From Catonia carolina (taxonomy: Eukaryota; Arthropoda; Insecta; Hemiptera; Achilidae): DNA of 64,000 nt. The DNA lies in the NCBI GenBank assembly GCA_035578175.1, contig JAQMRL010000016.1, forward strand, positions 683,501 through 747,500, given 5' to 3'. The notes beneath the pieces were generated by a model that did no database searches, had not been told where the DNA came from, and saw nothing but the letters and a program-made list of their open reading frames with translations. This document shows, piece after piece, positions 11,260 through 20,361 of the stretch (position 1 is the stretch's first letter; each line of letters begins with the position of its first letter). The position numbers and the translations under genes were made by a program.

Positions 11260-14200
11260 CTATTTATCTAGTTTTACAACACCCATCTTTTTAACAAAAT
11301 AATAATGTTTAATTTTGGACAAACTTTTGGTCAATAAGTCAGCAGGCATTTCAGAACTTCTCAAATATTCTAATTTAACATATCTTTTGCCTACTGCTTC
11401 CCTTATAAAATGAAATTTTACATCAATGTGTTTAGTACGACGGTGATATACAGAATTTTCAGTAAGTTTTTGAGCACTTTGACTGTCAGTATAAATTGTT
11501 ACAGGCACATTATTTTGTCTATTTGTTAGCTCGTGTAATAAATTTCTGAGATGAATAGCCTCCTTGGTAGCTTCACAGGCAGCCATATACTCAGCCTCGG
11601 TGCTTGATAAAGCCACCGTCTGTTGCTTCCTACTTTCATGTGACACTATACAATCTGAATATATAAAACAATATCCTGTGTAGGATTTACGATCTAAATT
11701 ATCAGATGCCCAATCAGCATCAGCATAACCCATCAAATCTGAATTATTTTTAACATATTTTAGCCCAAATGACTTTGTACTATACAAATATTTCAATACT
11801 CTCTTAGCATGTTTATAATGAGTCTCTGTATTACAATTATTGAATTGACTGAGATAACTTATACAATATGAAATGTCTGGTCTAGTCAAAATTGACAAAT
11901 ACATTAAACTCCCTATTAATTGTTGATAAGGAAATTTAGAATTCGAATTTTCTCCCTTCTGTAATTTAAGATTAACTTCCATAGGGGTTTCTACATTTTT
12001 ACATTTCTCCAGACCAAATTTAGATACTAATTTATCAATAAAGCTCTCTTGACTTATAAAAATACAATCCTTCTGTATCTTAATATCCATACCTAGACAC
12101 TGTCTTAATTGACCTAGGTCTTTTAATTTAAATCTCTTACTTAACTCACTTTTTAAGTATTCTACTTTTTTATTACAATTAGAAAACAAGAAAAAGTCGT
12201 CAACAAACAATGCAACAAAAGTTTTACAATTTTCAGTTGTTTTTGTATACAAACAATGCTCATACAAGGACTTTTTATAGCCTAACTGTTGTAAACAAAC
12301 ATCAACTTCCTTATTCCAAGCTCTAGCCGACTGCTTCAACCCATATATGGCCCTTTTCAATTTTAAAATTTTATTTTGATTAGAATCACATTTAAAATTC
12401 TGTGGTAACTCCATATAAACTGTTTCATCTAAGCGGCCATTCAAGAAAGCTGTAGTTACATCTAAATGTGTGATGTTAAGATCTAGTTTTACACTTAAGG
12501 CAAATAACAGTTTTAGTGTGGAATACTTTAGCACTGGTGAGAAGGTCTCTTTGTAGTCTATGCCTTCCCTCTGTGTATAACCTTTCGCCACTAATCTTGC
12601 TCTGTAACGCACTGTATTGTCAATGTTTAACTTCTTTTTATACACCCACCGACACTGCACTACCTTAGCATCACTTGGTTTGTTCACAATCTCCCAAGCT
12701 TCATTTTCATGAAAGGATTTAAGCTCTTCTTCCATCGCGTTGCACCACTGCTCTCGTTCAGGTCCATTCATTACCTCCTCATATGTAAGACTGTCTTCTT
12801 CCAAATCTTCATTATTTTTACACATGTTACTATATCCATACCGATCTGGAACTCTTCTTTGTCTCTTTTCTGTGCCAGCAACCTCTGTCTCAACAAGTGT
12901 CTCATTTTCAGTTGCATCTTGCATAGACCTACTGTCACTGAACTCCTCTGAACTTGATGTACTTGCAGTCTCGTCCGGGAAATATGTTTCATCATTTATT
13001 GTGTTTGAGCTATCTCTTTCAGAAGTCAAGGTTGTGTCGAAGGGGTCCACGGTTTGACTTTCTACACTTTCTTCCTGCTGAACAACTGGCACAGTATCTT
13101 CCACCACTGCTTGTATCATATCTGAGTTTTTCATTTTCTCCATAACAATAACATCTCTGCTGGTGGTAATACTCTTTGTTTTCGGATTGTACAGCCTATA
13201 GCCTTTAGTGTTGTCTGCATAACCAATCATGATGTACTCTTCTGCCTTTTTATCCCATTTAGTCCTCTTTATTTTTGGAATATGGACCATTGCTGGACTA
13301 CCGAATATTCGAACATGGCTGAGGTCTGGCTTCTTCCCGCTCCACAGCTCATACGGTGTCTTTTGTAATCCCAAAGCTAGCGTTCTATTTCTCAAATAGA
13401 CAGCAGTATTTATTGCCTCTGCCCAAAATCTTTTCTCTAGATTGGCTTCGAACAATAGACATCGAGCTCTCTCCACAACTGTCCTGTTTAGACGTTCGCA
13501 TAAACCATTTTGTTCTGGCGTGTACGGGTTTGTAGTTTGATGCACAATTCCATTCTTCTTTAAATAATCTTCAAATTCTGCAGAACAAAATTCTCCGCCA
13601 TTATCTGTTCTTAAAGTCTTCAATTTCTTTCCTGTTTGAGTCTCAACAAGAACTTTAAACTCCTTGAAATACTTCAAAGCTTGATTTTTGGCCTTGAGGA
13701 AGTAGACAAATGCCATTCTGCTACAATCATCAACAAAAAGCAAAAAATATCTTGCTTGTCCCAATGAGACCTGTTCCATCGGTCCGCATAGATCCGCATG
13801 AACAATTTCAAGCACATTTTCACACCTTTTACCTTTGTGAGAAAAAGGTAATCTAGCCTGCTTACCCTCACAACATGTGATGCAGTTAGATTTATCAATT
13901 TCTGCTTTATCAATGTATGATATCCCCTCTACAGCGCCATTTCTCATAGTATTCAGGTCCTTGCTATTAATGTGTCCTAGCCTCCGGTGCCATATCTCAC
14001 TTGTCAAAGTTGTAGCTGAGCACGCTACCAAACTTTCTGACTTGATATCCAATTTGTACACTCCATTAACCAAATTCGCCTTTCCAATCAGTACATCCTG
14101 TCTATTGCGTATGCAGCAAACTTCTTCTTCGAAATTAACTTTGTTCCCATTTCGAATAAGTTGACTTACCGATAGCAAATTGGTTGATAGGTTAGGGACA

Positions 14201-15177
14201 CCCAATACATCCTTGACTATAATGTCGAACTCAGAATTATCAACTATGGTTGTAATCATCGTATTTCCTGAGCAAATTACTGGTACTGTTTCTTTATTTG
14301 CGACTACTATGTCCTTTACTTTGTGGTCGAGTCTAACATTTTGTAAACAACTCTGATCTGTTATCATGTGCGAACTTGCCCCTGAATCTACGTACCAATC
14401 TGATTTATGAAAGGCACTATTCATGAATACAGCACTAAAAGCGTTTGTTTCACTTTTATTTTGATTATTTGGACATTTATTCATGTAATGTCCGAGTTGT
14501 TTACATTTGTAACAGCGTATCGTTTTGACAGATTTCGTCGATGACGCCTTTTTTGACTTCGTATCTGTGTTGCCACTTTTCTTATTCCGCTGCTGCCAAC
14601 CTTTAGACAAAAAAACGTTGTTCGTTCCGTTATGGCTGTCGACTTCCGAACTCATGTCTAATAATTTTGATTTGATGACGTCCGTACTGATAGTGATTCC
14701 TGAGTGTTCAATGGCCATGATCATAGGAGCGAATCTTTCTGTCAGCCCCGCCAATAACAATGACCCAATCCACTCATCAGTTATCTGGAAACCGGTACCT
14801 TTTAATTTTTGTGCGGTATCTACAATTTGCGTAACGTAGGCTCCCATCGATTCGCAATCTTCCAATCGAATTGAAATCAGCTGACGAAGTAGGCTGATGT
14901 GACGCGTAAAGCCGGAATCATCGTAAAGAGACTTCAAGCGCTTCCAAACACCTTGAACTGTTTGCTCGTTTTTGATGTGAACGTAGATGGACGAATCTAT
15001 TGTCATGATGAGTTTTGCCTTCGCCTTCTTTTCTTCCACAGAACTTCCATCAGTCGATTCTTGCTTATGAATATCCACTCCGTCTAACATCAAAAAGTTT
15101 TCAGCAGCAAACGCCCACTCGTCGTAGTTTTCTCTACCTTTTAGCTTCGGCACGTTAACAATGTAGCTACCGGCCAT
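11260..15177 (-). CDS. Copia Gag-Pol polyprotein
   Basis: A single open frame of 1305 residues encodes the whole retrotransposon machinery. Gag occupies the N-terminus, with a CCHC zinc knuckle (CYKCKQLGHYMNKC, about residue 220). An aspartic protease with DSGASSH follows near residue 261. The integrase has an HH-CC zinc site (HRRLGH ... CITC) and a core with HADLCGP, TDNGGEF and an EQNGLCER-type glutamate. The reverse transcriptase has FVDDFFLF near residue 990. RNase H has SSTEAEYMA and TDSQSAQ. The order protease-integrase-RT-RNase H is the Copia order. The start ATG at 15177 follows a leader of about 170 bp after the 5' LTR. No stop or frameshift is seen, so the element may be able to transpose. 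Confidence 0.97.
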   Translation of the reverse strand: MAGSYIVNVPKLKGRENYDEWAFAAENFLMLDGVDIHKQESTDGSSVEEKKAKAKLIMTIDSSIYVHIKNEQTVQGVWKRLKSLYDDSGFTRHISLLRQLISIRLEDCESMGAYVTQIVDTAQKLKGTGFQITDEWIGSLLLAGLTERFAPMIMAIEHSGITISTDVIKSKLLDMSSEVDSHNGTNNVFLSKGWQQRNKKSGNTDTKSKKASSTKSVKTIRCYKCKQLGHYMNKCPNNQNKSETNAFSAVFMNSAFHKSDWYVDSGASSHMITDQSCLQNVRLDHKVKDIVVANKETVPVICSGNTMITTIVDNSEFDIIVKDVLGVPNLSTNLLSVSQLIRNGNKVNFEEEVCCIRNRQDVLIGKANLVNGVYKLDIKSESLVACSATTLTSEIWHRRLGHINSKDLNTMRNGAVEGISYIDKAEIDKSNCITCCEGKQARLPFSHKGKRCENVLEIVHADLCGPMEQVSLGQARYFLLFVDDCSRMAFVYFLKAKNQALKYFKEFKVLVETQTGKKLKTLRTDNGGEFCSAEFEDYLKKNGIVHQTTNPYTPEQNGLCERLNRTVVERARCLLFEANLEKRFWAEAINTAVYLRNRTLALGLQKTPYELWSGKKPDLSHVRIFGSPAMVHIPKIKRTKWDKKAEEYIMIGYADNTKGYRLYNPKTKSITTSRDVIVMEKMKNSDMIQAVVEDTVPVVQQEESVESQTVDPFDTTLTSERDSSNTINDETYFPDETASTSSSEEFSDSRSMQDATENETLVETEVAGTEKRQRRVPDRYGYSNMCKNNEDLEEDSLTYEEVMNGPEREQWCNAMEEELKSFHENEAWEIVNKPSDAKVVQCRWVYKKKLNIDNTVRYRARLVAKGYTQREGIDYKETFSPVLKYSTLKLLFALSVKLDLNITHLDVTTAFLNGRLDETVYMELPQNFKCDSNQNKILKLKRAIYGLKQSARAWNKEVDVCLQQLGYKKSLYEHCLYTKTTENCKTFVALFVDDFFLFSNCNKKVEYLKSELSKRFKLKDLGQLRQCLGMDIKIQKDCIFISQESFIDKLVSKFGLEKCKNVETPMEVNLKLQKGENSNSKFPYQQLIGSLMYLSILTRPDISYCISYLSQFNNCNTETHYKHAKRVLKYLYSTKSFGLKYVKNNSDLMGYADADWASDNLDRKSYTGYCFIYSDCIVSHESRKQQTVALSSTEAEYMAACEATKEAIHLRNLLHELTNRQNNVPVTIYTDSQSAQKLTENSVYHRRTKHIDVKFHFIREAVGKRYVKLEYLRSSEMPADLLTKSLSKIKHYYFVKKMGVVKLDK

Positions 15178-15333
15178 TTTGAACGCGGTAACTAACAGCC
15201 AACAGACACTCGGAAATACAGGAACAATATAGCGATTTCCACCGTTATTTTATATTTCACGTGTAACGGCGCACTGATAGTCCACAAAAAGTAAATAATC
15301 CGAAATATAACTTGACTATATCGCGAATTATGT

Positions 15334-15349
15334 GGCTGGGCCCATAACC
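15334..15349 (-). promoter_or_regulatory. Copia primer-binding site (initiator tRNA-Met type)
   Basis: On the minus strand, directly after the 5' LTR, stands GGTTATGGGCCCAGCC. This matches the primer-binding site of Drosophila copia, which pairs with an internal part of initiator tRNA-Met rather than the tRNA 3' end. It supports both the LTR edge and the Copia assignment. Confidence 0.8.
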
Positions 15350-15350
15350 T

Positions 15351-15471
15351 AATAAAACGCATGGATAGTAGTTGAAAAAAGACTGACTTTTTATTTGTAA
15401 AATGACAGGTAGGTACACATTATATACACTAGATGGCGCTAGCTATTATTTAGTTACAACAATAACAATAA
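15351..15471 (-). repeat. Copia 5' LTR
   Basis: Same sequence as the 3' LTR, immediately upstream of the primer-binding site. It presumably carries the element promoter. The last base at 15471 is assigned by the target-duplication comparison and is the least certain. Confidence 0.9.
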
Positions 15472-16131
15472 TATATACCGTTCAGTCAAACTCTCCAGCA
15501 ATTTACAGAACTGGTCCCAATCACCATTTGGAGACCTATAAACACCTACGACAGCCATCCTTTCCTGTACCCCTAACCTAACTTCTAACCCAACTACTTC
15601 CATATTCATTTCCTGAGAAAACCTGTCTACAAAAGGTAAGTTACGTGTATGTATGTTCCTACTAATATTAGTCAGTATACAGACTCCTCCACTTTTATGA
15701 AATTTCCTGCAGTTAGAAGCATTAATAGAAAACCCCGGAAAGCTAATCATAGAAATCTCATTACTTTTTAACCCATGTTCGGTGAATAATACCATATCTG
15801 GGTTCTCAGACCTTAAAAATATTTCAACTCTATCTATTTTATTACTTAAATATTGAATATTTTGGTGCAAAATAGAGAAGTGAGATGTATTCCTAGCCTG
15901 AACTTGATTGATGAAGTCATTTTGTGCACCTACCTGTTCATTTCCTATAATTTCTACATCTGTTGGTAGCGGATGCACTAATCTATCATTTATAACAACC
16001 CTGTGATCCGTATTTGAACCTAACCTGTCATTAACTATTTGTAGCACCTGTGATTGCTTAATGTGAGGTTGGGTTGTCCTAACATAACCTAACCTTCTTT
16101 TTCTTAATTTTTTTCTCCCTTTTTTAGCCAT
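15472..16131 (-). pseudogene. CR1-like LINE copy B: ORF2 N-terminus and endonuclease first half
   Basis: Starts MAKKGRKKLRKRR and runs about 220 residues into an APE-type endonuclease: SILHQNIQYLSNKIDRVEIF, then PDMVLFTEHGL with the catalytic glutamate, then GGVCIL and VGVYRSPNGDW. It is cut by the Copia insertion at 15471. The domain resumes at 11081 in the same frame. The ATG lies inside the end of ORF1, which terminates at 16104, so the two ORFs overlap by 28 bp in different frames. Confidence 0.88.
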
Positions 16132-16939
16132 TTCGTTAAAAAAGTATCCTTAGATTTTAATTTATCTGGGAGTTTACAAGTAACGGGGAAAGCTAACCTA
16201 TCACACAGTATACTTTTGCCAGTTAAATTCAAATGTAACCCATGTTTAGTATAGTTATCACGATTTAACCTTTCATTGATAAAGTTTATTTTTACCCTTT
16301 CAATTGTTTTATTTTTAGGCTGTTAATTCTTTTATGCATTTCGCGGTTTATTTTAGTTATAACTTTGTTTACTTCTGGCTTATCATACCGAAAGGGAATA
16401 GCGTTTATTATTAAATTTGTTTTATTATTTAGTGGAACCAATTCTTCGAATGTTTTTAAGATTTGAGGAGTGTTTTTAAATTGTTTTGATTCCATGTCAA
16501 TGGTTCCTCCAAGAATTATTAAATGGTCATTTATACCTAGGGTTTTTACATCGTCTTTAGATGACTTGACAACTTCTTTTAGGGGAGCATTCGGCTTACA
16601 CACTATTTTAACTTCAAATTCACAGTTTAGTTTTTTATCTAACAATACCCAACATTCACGGCCATGACTATCCGCCAATACTAGGACTTTGTTTTTCCTA
16701 TTATTATTATTACTTTTGGTAGCCGGTTTAGTCCCTACAGCTTCACTATACAAAAGTTTCTTAGAACCGTTTTTATTTGTAGTTTTAGTATCATTTTTAG
16801 TGCCGTTTATTTTTTTCTGCCCATTCAGACTGACAGACATTCTGCCCATAACAGACAGGTGGAGTGTCAAATTATTTACACCCAATCTGTTAGTTGCAGG
16901 GCTAAAATAAATAGTTCTATTTCTTATCGCATGGTCAGC
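16104..16939 (-). pseudogene. CR1-like LINE copy B: ORF1 with SGNH/esterase-like domain
   Basis: The frame 16292-16939 contains VLVLADSHGRECW, the GDS-type nucleophile block of SGNH hydrolases, and LIILGGTID, the block III position where families normally have GGTND. After a frameshift near 16300, YTKHGLHLN supplies the C-terminal catalytic-His region and the frame runs to a stop at 16104. Esterase-type ORF1 proteins are known in CR1-like LINEs. The first in-frame ATG (MGRMSVSL) lies well inside; an in-frame stop sits just upstream of 16942, so the N-terminus is broken. Confidence 0.75.
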
Positions 16940-17035
16940 CAATTAAATGACTGAATCATTTAAGAACAGAAGAGGTAGAGGTTTAAAAGACACTAATCAG
17001 AGTTATCTCCTCTGAAAGTAATAAATTTTATTATA

Positions 17036-17245
17036 CAGCCAGACCCTGTGATGAATGAAGTGAAGGTATCATGTGCAGAGTGGAAAATTTGTGCTTTTCA
17101 GAGGGCCCTGCATCCTGATAAGCGTACTTTTCCACTCAGTGAGGAAGGCAATGGTAACCCACCTCACTCCTCGTTTTACTTAGTAAAGCCTCTAGAGGTT
17201 CAAACCAGCTTTTCGGCTGATGACCTAAACAACAACAGCTTTTTT
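17036..17245. mobile_element. SINE-like insertion inside LINE ORF1
   Basis: About 210 bp of GC-richer sequence (GGAAGGCAATGGTAACCC, then GGCTGATGACCTAAACAACA) is flanked by the 9 bp repeat TTTATTATA at about 17027-17035 and 17246-17254. It separates the coiled-coil part of ORF1 from its esterase part. Family unknown; no clear A and B boxes. Confidence 0.6.
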
Positions 17246-17254
17246 TTATTATAA

Positions 17255-17454
17255 GTTTTTGCTGAATTACCTCATTTTGAAGTTTTAAATTGAGTATTTT
17301 TATTTCGTTTTCTAAGGTCCGGTCTGCTTCCAATAGTTAAGCGATTTCAGTTTTGTGGTCCATGTCATTTATTCTTATTATTTTTTTTAGCGAAGCTATT
17401 TCCTGTCTAATTTATTTCTAAGTTCCTCGTTTATCTTGTTACTACTTATTATTG
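17255..17454 (-). pseudogene. CR1-like LINE copy B: ORF1 coiled-coil fragment
   Basis: Minus-strand translation, allowing one frameshift and a stop, gives a heptad-like Leu/Ile/Lys/Glu-rich helix (LLEADRTLENEIKILNLKL and INEELRNKLD). This suits the trimer-forming region of a LINE ORF1. Copy B is broken off at 17454, where array sequence begins. Confidence 0.6.
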
Positions 17455-17765
17455 CATATGAAAAGTAAAGTGACTATAGATGATGGGTGAGGGACGGACG
17501 GTCGGGGAGTGGAGGATATCAGGTGCTCTTCTGTAAGGGCCACAAGCCAGTAACCGGCCTCTACCATCGGAAGTGACTGTACGTGATGGGCTGGGGGTGT
17601 GGTGGAGTGGAGCCAGTGCAGACTGTTCCTGCCAGCAGCCACAATTCAAATAACACAAGATGATGACAAAGAATTCAAAAAATAAATGTGACATTTTCTA
17701 GCATTTATTTAAAAAAGTGTGATACCATCACACAACGTACTCTTGCCAATGTAGATAATGAACAA
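17455..17765 (+). repeat. Segment shared with 47491-47789 (upstream of mariner)
   Basis: GC-richer non-coding sequence starting GCATATGAAAAGTAAAG. It is nearly identical upstream of ZNF3 but absent upstream of ZNF2 except for its last 100 bases or so. Short open frames on the minus strand are not consistent between copies and are not called. Confidence 0.6.
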
Positions 17766-19051
17766 TACAAGGATGGTTTTAAAAATACCCATCCTCACAA
17801 AGAAACTACCAAAATTTTGGAAAAGAATTTATTTATTTTTCAACATAATCTCCTTGCAGTCTTATATACTTTTCCCAGCGATTTTCAATAAGTTCGATAC
17901 CATTTTTATAACAAGAACTGTCTTGCTCCTCAAAATAGCCATTAACTGCCGGCATCACTTAGTTCATCGCTGGATAATTTTTGACCACTGAGCCATTTTT
18001 TCAAGTTCGGAAACAGAAAATAATCCCGGGGGGTAATTTTGGCGAATAGGGTGCATGAGGTAGCAATTCAAACTTCAATTTATAGATTTTGGCCGTTTCA
18101 GTAATGGATTTGTGAGCTGGTGCATTGTCTCGATGAATCAACACTTTCTTCTTAGCCAAATGCGGCCGTTTTTGCTTGATTTCTTCGCTCAAACATTGCA
18201 GCAATAAGTTTACATAATACTCGCTGTTGATAGTTTTTCTTTTTTCAAGATAGTCAATGAAAATTATTCCATGCGAATCCCAAAAAACCGACGCCATGAT
18301 CTTGCCTGTAGATGGAATGGTGTTCGCCTTCTTTGGAGCCGGTTCCCCCTTTTCAGTCCATTGTTTTGATCGTTCTTTTGTCTCTGGTGTGAAGTAATGG
18401 ACCAATGTTTCATCCATGCTTATGAAACGACGCAAAAATTCTGCTTTGTTGCTGTAAAACTTCACTAAACACCCAATTGAAACAACTTCACGACACTGTT
18501 TTTGCTAGAGTGTGAGCATACACGGCACCCATCTTGCACACAGCTTTATCATGTCCAAATTTTCAGATAATATACGATGTACCGCTTTTTTGAAATGCCT
18601 ACTATGTCTGCTAGCTCACGCACTTTCAGTCGACGATCATCCAGTACCGCTTTGTGGATTTTCTTCACAATTTCTGGAGTCGTCACCTCATTTGGTCGAC
18701 CACTGCGATGCTCGTACGGCCTCGAATAAGCTCTGCTACCCAATATTTTACTGTTGTAAACAAAGAAGCAGCCTCACCTAGAGTAGAATCTAGTTCAGCT
18801 TTTATATTGTTTCAGCTGAGGACTTTCAATAACAGTATTGTAACATATAACGATGACCAATTTGCTCCGTTTTCACAAATTCACTGAAAACGTTCAATAT
18901 TGATGGCTCGCAAATAAATAATAAGAAACATGGCGTCTTCAAACATGAAACATATGCTTCATGAAATGTGTAACTTCTAATAGAAAGATATTTTTCAAAC
19001 AACTACCGCCATCTTTAGGTCAGGCCGGGTACTTATGGTACCACCCTCGTA
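17766..19051 (-). mobile_element. Mariner (irritans-like) transposon, copy 1
   Basis: Terminal inverted repeats TACAAGGATGGTTTTAAAAA (left) and, on the minus strand, TACGAGGGTGGTACCATAAG (right) bound 1286 bp, the normal mariner size. TA lies at each outer edge as expected for mariner targets. The left repeat has decayed more than the right. The right end lies about 90 bp from the ZNF1 coding exon. Confidence 0.9.
17833..18905 (-). pseudogene. Mariner transposase, frameshifted
   Basis: Minus strand. The helix-turn-helix region (GRPNEVTTPEIVKKIHK, VRELADIVGIS) is at 18549-18743. The catalytic part 18001-18465 has MDETLVHYF (first Asp) and HRDNAPAH (second Asp). The frame shifts just before the third catalytic Asp: DYFLFPNLKKWL is readable in the next frame near 18000. 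More frameshifts and stops follow before the expected end at 17833. Non-functional. Confidence 0.88.
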
Positions 19052-19124
19052 TAACGTATGTTTATTACGTATACGTGATGCGTGGCAGTGCCACAGGTGT
19101 TTCTGTCAATAAATATAATAAAAT

Positions 19125-19140
19125 GTGTTGTTGTTTTCAG
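19125..19140 (+). promoter_or_regulatory. 3' splice site before the ZNF1 coding exon
   Basis: GTGTTGTTGTTTTCAG directly precedes the ATG at 19141. The same acceptor stands in front of ZNF2 and ZNF3. The open frame reads upstream through it into the mariner end, but the acceptor and the 144 bp ATG-less leader exons favour ATG 19141 as the true start. Confidence 0.65.
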
Positions 19141-20361
19141 ATGGCTGATGCAACTGGAGTGGGAGTGGACTCTTCAAGCAGAACAGCCTCACAAGTCTGT
19201 AAATTATGTAGATTGGCTACCATTGACTGCCACAACAAGAATAAACTCATTGCGTACTGTGCAAAGTGTAAGAAGAGATTACGTAAACAAAGAACCAAAT
19301 CTTGGTATGGTAAAATTAAACAGCTGTACGACTCTTGTTTGACTTGCCTGAATACGTTCTACAACAATCTGTCATACGAACCACATGACTGTACACTAGA
19401 AGGCATATTCGTTTGTGATGGTTGTGGCAGAGTATTCCTCCACAAGGAGAATATAACGCTACATGTAAGTAAATGTCACAAAATCATTTCAAAAATGAAT
19501 GCAACTGTAAGTGAAAACAATGGCCAAAGAGATTCAAAATCGGAATTGGAGTTGGAACATTGTGGGAGTACTTCTAGATTGAGTGAAAGTAGCAGTGGCC
19601 ACAAGATGTCTAAATCAACTGACAATGTGATTGGCCAGTCTAAATTACCCAAAACATGTAAAGATGTCACTTGTAGTATTTGTGGAAAGGTTTTTAGTTG
19701 TAAGGCCGCTTTAACTGTACATATGCGTGTACATACAGGAGAAAGGCCTTTTAAGTGTAAGTTTTGTAATAAAGATTTTAAACAACTTGACCATTTAAAA
19801 ACACATTTGCGAATTCATACGGGTGAGAAACCATTCAAATGTAAATTCTGTAATAAGAAGTTTACAACTTCATCTATTTTAAAAAGGCACCTGCGTTTAC
19901 ATACAGGGGAGAAGCCTTTCAAGTGTAAATTCTGTAATAAAAAGTTTACAGATTCATCTGGTTTAACTAAACATGTGCGTTTACATACTGGGGAGAAGCC
20001 ATTCAAATGTAAATTCTGTAATAAAAAGTTTACACAGTCATCTGATTTAACTATACATGTGCGTTTACATACAGGGGAGAAGCCATTCAATTGTAAATTC
20101 TGTAATAAAAAGTTTACAGTTTCATCTAATTTAAGTACTCACATGCGTTTACATACAGGGGAGAAGCCATTCAATTGTAAATTATGTAATAAAAAGTTTA
20201 CAGATTCTTCTGGTTTAACTAAACATGTGCGTCCATGGGAAAAGGGACCCAAGTCAAAAGAAAGTTTAGGAGTGATTCTTGCAGACAGTTTAATGCTGAA
20301 ACAGTTATATTTAATTAAGATTGTGGCTTTAATATGCATTTTAGAGCAAAATTGCAAGTAA
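19141..20361 (+). CDS. C2H2 zinc-finger protein ZNF1, 3' end replaced
   Basis: 406 residues. The N-terminus (MADATGVGVDSS) leads into a Cys-rich region with CKLC, CAKC and CLTC pairs, an isolated degenerate finger (CDGCGRVFLHKENITLH), then an acidic/Ser-rich linker. Six complete fingers with TGEKPF linkers follow. A seventh ends at TKHVR, losing its second His, where the coding sequence runs at about 20232 into array non-coding sequence (PWEKGPKSKE...). ZNF2 and ZNF3 end normally in MRRHIE, so this gene has lost its 3' end by rearrangement, although the frame stays open for 45 more codons. The family binds DNA in the nucleus; target unknown. Helix residues -1/2/3/6 differ from finger to finger. 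Possibly still functional. Confidence 0.85.
   Translation: MADATGVGVDSSSRTASQVCKLCRLATIDCHNKNKLIAYCAKCKKRLRKQRTKSWYGKIKQLYDSCLTCLNTFYNNLSYEPHDCTLEGIFVCDGCGRVFLHKENITLHVSKCHKIISKMNATVSENNGQRDSKSELELEHCGSTSRLSESSSGHKMSKSTDNVIGQSKLPKTCKDVTCSICGKVFSCKAALTVHMRVHTGERPFKCKFCNKDFKQLDHLKTHLRIHTGEKPFKCKFCNKKFTTSSILKRHLRLHTGEKPFKCKFCNKKFTDSSGLTKHVRLHTGEKPFKCKFCNKKFTQSSDLTIHVRLHTGEKPFNCKFCNKKFTVSSNLSTHMRLHTGEKPFNCKLCNKKFTDSSGLTKHVRPWEKGPKSKESLGVILADSLMLKQLYLIKIVALICILEQNCK

Larger units (their letters stand above)
11082..15471 (-). mobile_element. Copia (Ty1/copia) LTR retrotransposon, intact and nested in LINE copy B
   Basis: About 4.4 kb, bounded by two LTRs of about 120 bp that I read as identical. 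It is flanked by a 5 bp target duplication, TATAT on the plus strand, at 11077-11081 and 15472-15476. Removing it rejoins the LINE endonuclease frame exactly (ERYI then RVVVMGDYN). Identical LTRs and an unbroken 1305-residue Gag-Pol point to a very recent insertion. Exact LTR edges are uncertain by one or two bases because of the AT-rich junctions. Confidence 0.95.

Noticed and set aside
12709..14839. Plus-strand and alternate-frame open frames inside the Copia polyprotein
   Set aside because: They are antisense or shifted shadows of the 1305-residue Gag-Pol frame and show no domain of their own.
18654..18887. Plus-strand open frames over the mariner
   Set aside because: Antisense to the transposase.
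18961..19140. Upstream in-frame ATG of ZNF1 (and 48974 for ZNF3)
   Set aside because: It lies inside the mariner end and before a strong 3' splice site shared by all three genes; ZNF2 lacks this upstream part.
19815..20090. Minus-strand open frame with repeated NGFSPVCKR
   Set aside because: Antisense reading of the zinc-finger linker repeats.
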